Of a DNA stretch of 64,000 bases, positions 59,566 through 64,000 are shown in pieces. Position numbers and translations under genes: made by a program. Source of the DNA: Rufibacter immobilis (GTDB lineage Bacteria; Bacteroidota; Bacteroidia; Cytophagales; Hymenobacteraceae); the NCBI RefSeq assembly GCF_003721565.1, contig NZ_RJJE01000009.1:248001-312000 (forward strand). The letters are read 5' to 3'. Each line of letters opens with the position of its first letter. Position 1 is the first letter of the stretch. The notes below the pieces were generated by a model. It worked only from the letters and a program-made list of their open reading frames with translations, was not told the origin of the DNA and made no database searches.

Positions 59566-60486
59566 TCAGGCGAGGGTGTAATTCACAAATAACGCCAGGA
59601 ACAAGAAGAGTATCAGCACCACCAGATAAGAGGCATGGATGAGCAGATCTTTGAGGAAAGCGGTGAACACCTTTTCCTGGAAAACCCGCCGCAGGGCCAT
59701 AAACAGGTAGATGAAGACCACCGCAAATGTTCCCTTAACGAGCCATTCTGCCTGCACTACATTAGACAGTAGCGCCACCACAGAAAGGAGCACAAAGACA
59801 AAACAATGGAAATGGATGGAGAAGATAAGGTGCTCTATGTAAAACCGCCTCTGCCGGAGGTGAAACACTTTGAGGATGAGGGCAAAGAGGGGCATCAGGA
59901 AGAACATGAGCATAGAGACTGTTTTCAATATCTTCTGGTCTATCTCGTGATCACTTTTCTGTAACCACTTGGTTTCCTGCCGCTCCATGAACAGAGTATA
60001 TCTACTTTTTGACTCTTGCTTGTCAGGGCCAGCGGTACTGTCTTTTTGGGTCTCCAGGTCATAGGTGATCAGTCCGAAAAACATGGAGCGCGTTTTTTTC
60101 CCGTTGGTATCCAGAGTTTGGCCAGAGGAAACGGACGGATTGGCGGGAGTATTGTTTTCTGAGTGCCCTACGGCGAAGGATAAGATCAGGAAGAAAAAGA
60201 AACTGATGAACACATACAGCCGGAAAGGCGGAACGTAGGAAGCGCGCCGGTTCAGGATGAATTCCTGGGTGAGTTTGCCGGGCTTTAGCAGCAGATAGTT
60301 GACCGTGCTGAAAAACTTGGTATCAAAGTGCAGCGTGTTTTCCAACAGTTCCAGGAACAGATGACCGGCAGGCAGCCGATAGTCATGGTTTTCCTGACCG
60401 CAGGAGGCGCAGTAATTATCTGCCTCCTGTAGTTCATGGCGGCAGTTAGGACAAACCAGGAACTTCTTATGAACGGGATGGGACAT
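59566..60486 (-). CDS. DUF3667 family zinc-ribbon membrane protein
   Basis: A 306-residue protein with an N-terminal zinc ribbon (Cys12, Cys15, Cys26, Cys29 in CPNC and CASC), the family sequence FSTVNYLLLKPGKLTQEFIL and RRASYVPPFRLYVFIS, and about four to five C-terminal transmembrane helices. DUF3667 is common in Bacteroidota and its function is unknown. Divergent from the DUF485-symporter pair. Confidence 0.88.
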   Translation of the reverse strand: MSHPVHKKFLVCPNCRHELQEADNYCASCGQENHDYRLPAGHLFLELLENTLHFDTKFFSTVNYLLLKPGKLTQEFILNRRASYVPPFRLYVFISFFFFLILSFAVGHSENNTPANPSVSSGQTLDTNGKKTRSMFFGLITYDLETQKDSTAGPDKQESKSRYTLFMERQETKWLQKSDHEIDQKILKTVSMLMFFLMPLFALILKVFHLRQRRFYIEHLIFSIHFHCFVFVLLSVVALLSNVVQAEWLVKGTFAVVFIYLFMALRRVFQEKVFTAFLKDLLIHASYLVVLILFLFLALFVNYTLA

Positions 60487-60808
60487 ACAGCATAAAACTG
60501 ACCGAGGAATTCATAAGCAAGGTACTCCTTTTCCTGAAATTAACTACTCCCCCCTTCCAACGGTCTTGCTTTACTTCTTGCTTTAACAGCTTAAACAAAG
60601 TACCTGATCTACACTCCCGTTCCTGCTGTTTTCCTGCCGTAGCAGAAAACCAGCAGGAACAGGAGAAGAGGCCGCTCATAAATTTATTTCCCGGGCAGCG
60701 TCATCCAGGATTATCTTCTTATATTCAGGAGCCAAAATATTACAAAACAGGTGGTAGCAGCTGTTTTGGGGCATTTGTTCTTTCTACCTTCACTAACAGC
60801 AAATCTAG
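60487..60808. other. Divergent intergenic region with one long hairpin
   Basis: 322 bases between the DUF3667 and DUF485 gene starts. A hairpin at 60619-60660 (GTTCCTGCTGTTTTC with GAAAACCAGCAGGAAC, one bulge) is its only structure; it is far from any stop codon, so it would lie in a leader or promoter. No gene seen. Confidence 0.6.
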
Positions 60809-61117
60809 ATGAAACCGCTTTCCTCTTCCCCCCATGAGCTACTAGCTAGCCCTGCCTTCAAAAAACTGGTGAAACAGCGCTGGTCTGTCTCCCTGGTGCT
60901 CACGTTTACCATGTTGCTGGTGTATTTCGGGTTTCTGCTCACGGTGGCCTTCAACAAACAAGCGTTGGCCACCAAGATTGGCGACTACACTACCCTGGCC
61001 ATTCCCGTAGGATTGGGCATCATTCTCTTTGCCTGGGTCCTGACGGGCATCTATGTTTTCTGGGCCAACTCCCGGTATGACAAATCAGTGGAAGAACTGA
61101 AAAACAAGCTTTCCTAA
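60809..61117 (+). CDS. DUF485 membrane protein
   Basis: A 102-residue protein with two transmembrane helices (about residues 27-50 and 60-85), opening with [17 protein letters not shown] and ending [15 protein letters not shown], characteristic of DUF485 (YjcH). It always accompanies ActP-type symporters and lies 32 bases before one here, so it is probably an accessory of acetate transport. Confidence 0.92.
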   Translation: MKPLSSSPHELLASPAFKKLVKQRWSVSLVLTFTMLLVYFGFLLTVAFNKQALATKIGDYTTLAIPVGLGIILFAWVLTGIYVFWANSRYDKSVEELKNKLS

Positions 61118-61149
61118 CCTTCTCCCCTCCTAACAAACAGTACAGGTTT

Positions 61150-62718
61150 ATGCATTTGCTCCTTCTTCAGGCCAGCCCTACCGCTTCTACGCTGGGCACG
61201 GCCAACCCAGTGTCTATTGGCATGTTCTTCCTTTTTGTGGCGGTCACGCTGTACATCACGTACTGGGCCGCCAAGAAAACCAAGACCGGCTCAGAATTCT
61301 ATGCCGCAGGCCGAAGTATCTCCGGTTTCCAGAACGGCCTGGCCCTGGCCGGCGACTATATGAGTGCCGCGTCTTTTCTGGGCATTGCGGGCATGGTGGC
61401 CACCAAAGGCTATGACGGCCTTATCTACTCCATCGGGTTTCTGGTGGGCTGGCCCCTCATTATGTTCCTCATTGCCGAGCCGCTCCGTAATCTGGGCAAA
61501 TACACCTTCGCCGATGTAGTGGCGTTCCGGCTACGGCAGCGCCCCATCCGGATTGTTTCTTCGGTGGGTTCGCTCATGACCATCGCCTTTTACCTTATTG
61601 CCCAGATGGTGGGGGCGGGCGGCCTTATTAAAACGCTCTTCGGGCTGGAATATGAGATTGCCGTAGTGGTGGTGGGCGTTGTCATGACGCTGTACGTGCT
61701 CTTCGGGGGCATGATTGCCACTACCTGGGTGCAGATTATAAAAGCCGTGCTGCTGCTGAGCGGGGCCACGGTGCTGGTGCTGCTGTCATTGGCGAAATTC
61801 GGCTTTAGCCCGGGCAATTTACTGGAATCTGTGAGCACCAACTACGGGCAGGAAATGCTGGCCCCGGGCGGTTACATCAGCAACCCGTTTGATGCGCTTT
61901 CATTGGGTCTGGCCCTCATGCTGGGCACAGCCGGTCTGCCGCACATTCTCATGCGCTTCTACACCGTGCCAGACGCCAAAGCCGCCCGTAAATCTGTGTT
62001 TGTGGCTACCGGTTTTATCGGGTATTTCTACCTGCTCACCTTCCTGATCGGGTTTTCGGCAATGGCGCTGGTGGGCAAACCCGCCATTGAAGGCATAGAC
62101 AAAGGCGGTAACATGGCGGCACTGCTGTTAGCGGAACAAACCGGCGGTACGGCTTTCCTGGGCTTCATTGCCGCGGTAGCCTTTGCCACCATTCTGGCCG
62201 TGGTGGCAGGTTTAACCTTATCTGGGGCTTCCAGCATCTCGCACGACCTTTACGTGCACGTGTTCAAGAATGGGGTTTCCAATGAGAAAGGCGAGATGAA
62301 AGTGGCCAAACGCGCCACGGTGGGCCTGGGCATTCTGTCTGTGTTACTGGGGCTGGTGTTCAAGGGCCAGAACGTGGCATTCATGGTAGGCCTGGCGTTT
62401 TCTATTGCCGCCAGCGCCAACTTCCCGGCGCTGCTCATGTCCATTATCTGGAAACGGTTCACCACCAAAGGAGCGGTCTGGAGCATCGCCACCGGCGCGC
62501 TGCTGTCATTGGTGTTGATTGTGCTCAGCCCTACCATCATGGTAGACATCATGGGTTACCCCGAAGCCATCTTCCCGCTTAAAAACCCGGCTCTGGTGTC
62601 TATGTCCGGCGCTTTCCTGATGGGCATCATTGTTTCTCTATTGCAACCGGAACAAGGGGCCGCCGCCAAATTCGAGAGCGAAAAGCTACGGACCTATCTG
62701 GGTGTGGGCGCTGAATAG
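61150..62718 (+). CDS. actP: Cation/acetate symporter (sodium:solute symporter family)
   Basis: A 522-residue transporter with about 13 transmembrane helices: [20 protein letters not shown] and [15 protein letters not shown] near the start, [15 protein letters not shown], and the sodium-site region [17 protein letters not shown], as in ActP. Together with DUF485 and the acs gene downstream it forms an acetate uptake and activation set. The symbol is inferred from family and context. Confidence 0.88.
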   Translation: MHLLLLQASPTASTLGTANPVSIGMFFLFVAVTLYITYWAAKKTKTGSEFYAAGRSISGFQNGLALAGDYMSAASFLGIAGMVATKGYDGLIYSIGFLVGWPLIMFLIAEPLRNLGKYTFADVVAFRLRQRPIRIVSSVGSLMTIAFYLIAQMVGAGGLIKTLFGLEYEIAVVVVGVVMTLYVLFGGMIATTWVQIIKAVLLLSGATVLVLLSLAKFGFSPGNLLESVSTNYGQEMLAPGGYISNPFDALSLGLALMLGTAGLPHILMRFYTVPDAKAARKSVFVATGFIGYFYLLTFLIGFSAMALVGKPAIEGIDKGGNMAALLLAEQTGGTAFLGFIAAVAFATILAVVAGLTLSGASSISHDLYVHVFKNGVSNEKGEMKVAKRATVGLGILSVLLGLVFKGQNVAFMVGLAFSIAASANFPALLMSIIWKRFTTKGAVWSIATGALLSLVLIVLSPTIMVDIMGYPEAIFPLKNPALVSMSGAFLMGIIVSLLQPEQGAAAKFESEKLRTYLGVGAE

Positions 62719-62744
62719 ATACAGCTATCGTCTTACTCATAAAA

Positions 62745-62784
62745 GCGTTTAGGGGCCGTTTTTCCAAAAACAGCCCCTAAACGC
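62745..62784. repeat. GCGTTTAGGGGC palindrome copy after actP
   Basis: GCGTTTAGGGGCCGTTTTTCC with AAAAACAGCCCCTAAACGC, 26 bases after the actP stop. Confidence 0.9.
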
Positions 62785-62836
62785 AAATCCATTCTCAATG
62801 CCCGGCTCTCTCCATGGGATAGCCGGGCATTCTGGT

Positions 62837-62873
62837 TTTAGCTTAATTCTGGAAAAAGCCCCCTTAACGGAAT
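62837..62873. repeat. Eroded palindrome copy
   Basis: TTTTAGCTTAATTCTGG with AAAAAGCCCCCTTAACGG; both arms are decayed. Confidence 0.5.
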
Positions 62874-62949
62874 TGACTCAGACACTCGCAGGTCCTCCAG
62901 ACGCTGCGAGGCCTTTTGGAGCAAACGGTAAAGCGGCGGCAGGCGGAAG

Positions 62950-63097
62950 AACCCACCCCTACCCCTCCGAGGAGGGGAGTATCTGCTAGAGTGGGAAGTA
63001 ATTTATCTAGCTGTTAAGACAAAAGCTAAACTTAGTGCTAACCTTTAGCTTTAGCTATGCGACAAAACTCCCCTCCTGGGAGGGGCAGGGGTGGGTT
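62950..63097. repeat. Inverted repeat element with ACCCACCCCT arms (MITE-like)
   Basis: Left arm 62950-62978 (starts AACCCACCCCTACCCCTCC) and right arm 63069-63097 are inverted copies over 29 bases with three mismatches, around a 90-base AT-rich spacer. Each arm contains its own small GGAGGGG/CCCCTCC hairpin. Similar arms are familiar from other Bacteroidota genomes. Confidence 0.75.
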
Positions 63098-63390
63098 TAC
63101 ACCTTTAGAACTTCAGCCTCATCCTGCAACAGCCTTTACTACCCGCACCCTTTCCAGTCTTTCCCTAGAGCGCCTCGCTTGTGGCCACAGATAGGCAGAA
63201 GCTAAGAATAAGCTGCTTTGACATGGCCGCAAGGGCAGTGCGAGAGGGGAAGACGGGGCCCCGCGGCCGTGAGCGCTTACCGCCAAAGATGAAACAACAC
63301 GGCCCGTAAACTCTTAGACAAACCGCCAAGTCCAAGGCCAAAACCACTTCAACCTTCTGATTCAAAAAAGTGCACAAAACCACTCTATTT

Positions 63391-63425
63391 TGTGTCATTT
63401 TTCCAAAAAAGAGCCCCTAAACGCC
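63391..63425. repeat. Palindrome copy, left arm decayed, upstream of acs
   Basis: TGTCATTTTTCCAAAAAAGAGCCCCTAAACGCC split at 63391-63425. It lies 76 bases before acs, in what should be its promoter region. Confidence 0.65.
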
Positions 63426-63500
63426 ACTCTTTCCCCCAGTTTCTTGCCTCCTCCGGCAGAACTTCTATATTTAGCCCCTCAAACCCACCAAACAAACAAA

Positions 63501-64000
63501 ATGGAGTACCGCATAAAATCTTTTGAGGAGTACCAGGACGCCTACCAGCGAAGTGTGGAGCAGCCCGAGGAATTCTGGGGCAGTATTGCCGAGAACTTCA
63601 CCTGGCGGAAGAAGTGGGACAAGGTAGTGGACTGGAACTTTGAGGAACCCAACGTGAAATGGTTTGTGAACGGCAAACTCAACATCACGGAGAACTGCCT
63701 GGACCGCCACCTGGAGAAACGGGGTAACAAACTGGCGCTGATCTGGGAACCCAACGACCCCAAAGAACGCTTCATCCGGTTCACGTACCGTGAACTGCAC
63801 GAGAAAGTGTGCCAGATGGCCAATATCCTTAAGCGCAATGGCGTAAAGAAAGGCGACCGCGTCTGTATTTATATGCCCATGATCCCGGAGCTGGCCTTCA
63901 GTGTGCTGGCCTGCGCCCGCATTGGGGCGGTGCATTCGGTGATCTTCGCCGGGTTTTCCCACACGGCCATGGCCGATAGAATCAATGACGCCCAGGCCAA
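63501..64000 (+). CDS. acs: Acetyl-CoA synthetase, N-terminal part, 3' truncated by the window
   Basis: The frame from ATG 63501 is open to the end of the window (166 codons). The N-terminal domain of an AMP-forming acetate-CoA ligase is evident: EEFWGSIAENFTWRKKWDKV, WFVNGKLNITENCLDRHLEK, FTYRELHEKVCQMANILKRN, GDRVCIYMPMIPELAFSVLA, CARIGAVHSVIFAGFS. It activates acetate taken up by the symporter encoded upstream. About three quarters of the protein, including the adenylation core motif, lies beyond the window. Confidence 0.95.
   Translation, partial: MEYRIKSFEEYQDAYQRSVEQPEEFWGSIAENFTWRKKWDKVVDWNFEEPNVKWFVNGKLNITENCLDRHLEKRGNKLALIWEPNDPKERFIRFTYRELHEKVCQMANILKRNGVKKGDRVCIYMPMIPELAFSVLACARIGAVHSVIFAGFSHTAMADRINDAQA

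Larger units (their letters stand above)
62719..63500. other. Long intergenic region made of several repeat types
   Basis: 782 bases between actP and acs without a credible gene. From left: palindrome copy 62745-62784; eroded copy 62837-62873; a CTCGCAG/CTGCGAG hairpin 62885-62910; inverted repeat 62950-63097; a GC-rich stretch 63160-63300 with a 77-codon minus-strand frame that does not look like a protein; right half of a palindrome 63391-63425. Confidence 0.7.

Noticed and set aside
63165-63398. 77-codon minus-strand frame in the actP-acs gap
   Set aside because: No domain, no hydrophobic pattern that makes sense, Arg/Pro-rich middle, and it sits in a region of repeats; more likely a repeat fragment than a protein.

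Overview
The window is a stretch of ordinary chromosome from a member of the Bacteroidota, most likely order Cytophagales and close to the Hymenobacteraceae (Rufibacter, Nibribacter or Pontibacter-like; an inference from gene content and repeat style, not a database match). The signs are: type IX secretion genes (porT and a PorE-like OmpA/TPR/propeller protein), a glycosidase with a type A T9SS sorting domain, DUF5606, DUF3667, a carboxypeptidase-like regulatory domain protein, the xerD/aroQ divergent pair, and promoters of the Bacteroidota form TTG-N20-TAnnTTTG. DNA is moderately GC rich in genes, with short AT-rich gaps. No tRNA, rRNA, CRISPR array, prophage or transposase gene was found.

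Layout. 1-8.9 kb: end of a zinc metalloprotease, a secreted propeller protein, meaB, xerD, aroQ, a class V aminotransferase, a MarC protein, a surface protein and rnhA. 9-16 kb: trmN6-like methyltransferase, a secreted family 10-like glycosidase, a saccharopine dehydrogenase-like protein, cdd, an esterase and a VOC protein. 16-20.5 kb (minus strand): SDR, porT, ubiE and the PorE-like protein. 20.8-29 kb: engB, a TonB-domain protein, DUF5606, fbp, aspartate kinase, 2-Cys peroxiredoxin, waaA, rsgA and a cyclophilin. 29-35.5 kb: ZIP transporter, NTF2-like protein, a MoxR-type AAA ATPase with a VWA partner and two tiny membrane proteins between them, DUF427 and an acyl-ACP desaturase. 35.7-42.1 kb: a surface-glycan locus (DMFase-like protein, glycosyltransferase, Wzx flippase, FdtB-like aminotransferase, acyltransferase-like protein, FdtA-like cupin). 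42.2-49.4 kb: yigZ, corA, and a TetR-ABC-HlyD-TolC export operon whose ABC ATPase has lost most catalytic motifs. 49.8-59.5 kb: YceI, a 908-aa membrane-anchored protein, dtd, a MazG-like enzyme, comB, gcvT, a CHASE3-like histidine kinase with its response regulator, and rnhB. 59.5-64 kb: DUF3667, then DUF485-actP and the start of acs, an acetate uptake and activation set.

The most unusual content is between the genes. A ~40-nt palindrome, core GCGTTTAGGGGC-(T/C)GTTTTT-NN-AAAAAC(A/G)-GCCCCTAAACGC, recurs more than 30 times in 64 kb, nearly always just after a stop codon. In many copies the perfect stem continues into sequence unique to that locus, so the flanks are inverted copies of each other; plain terminators here show the same long perfect stems. 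One copy is inside-out, and two eroded copies lie in frame inside one coding sequence. A second layer is degenerate 7-nt tandem repeats (TGAGTNN, AGACACA and GCTGRTT types), in some places forming inverted arms around a palindrome. Separate one-off elements are a 129-nt cloverleaf-like inverted repeat at 3801-3929 and a pile-up of repeats at 62.7-63.4 kb.
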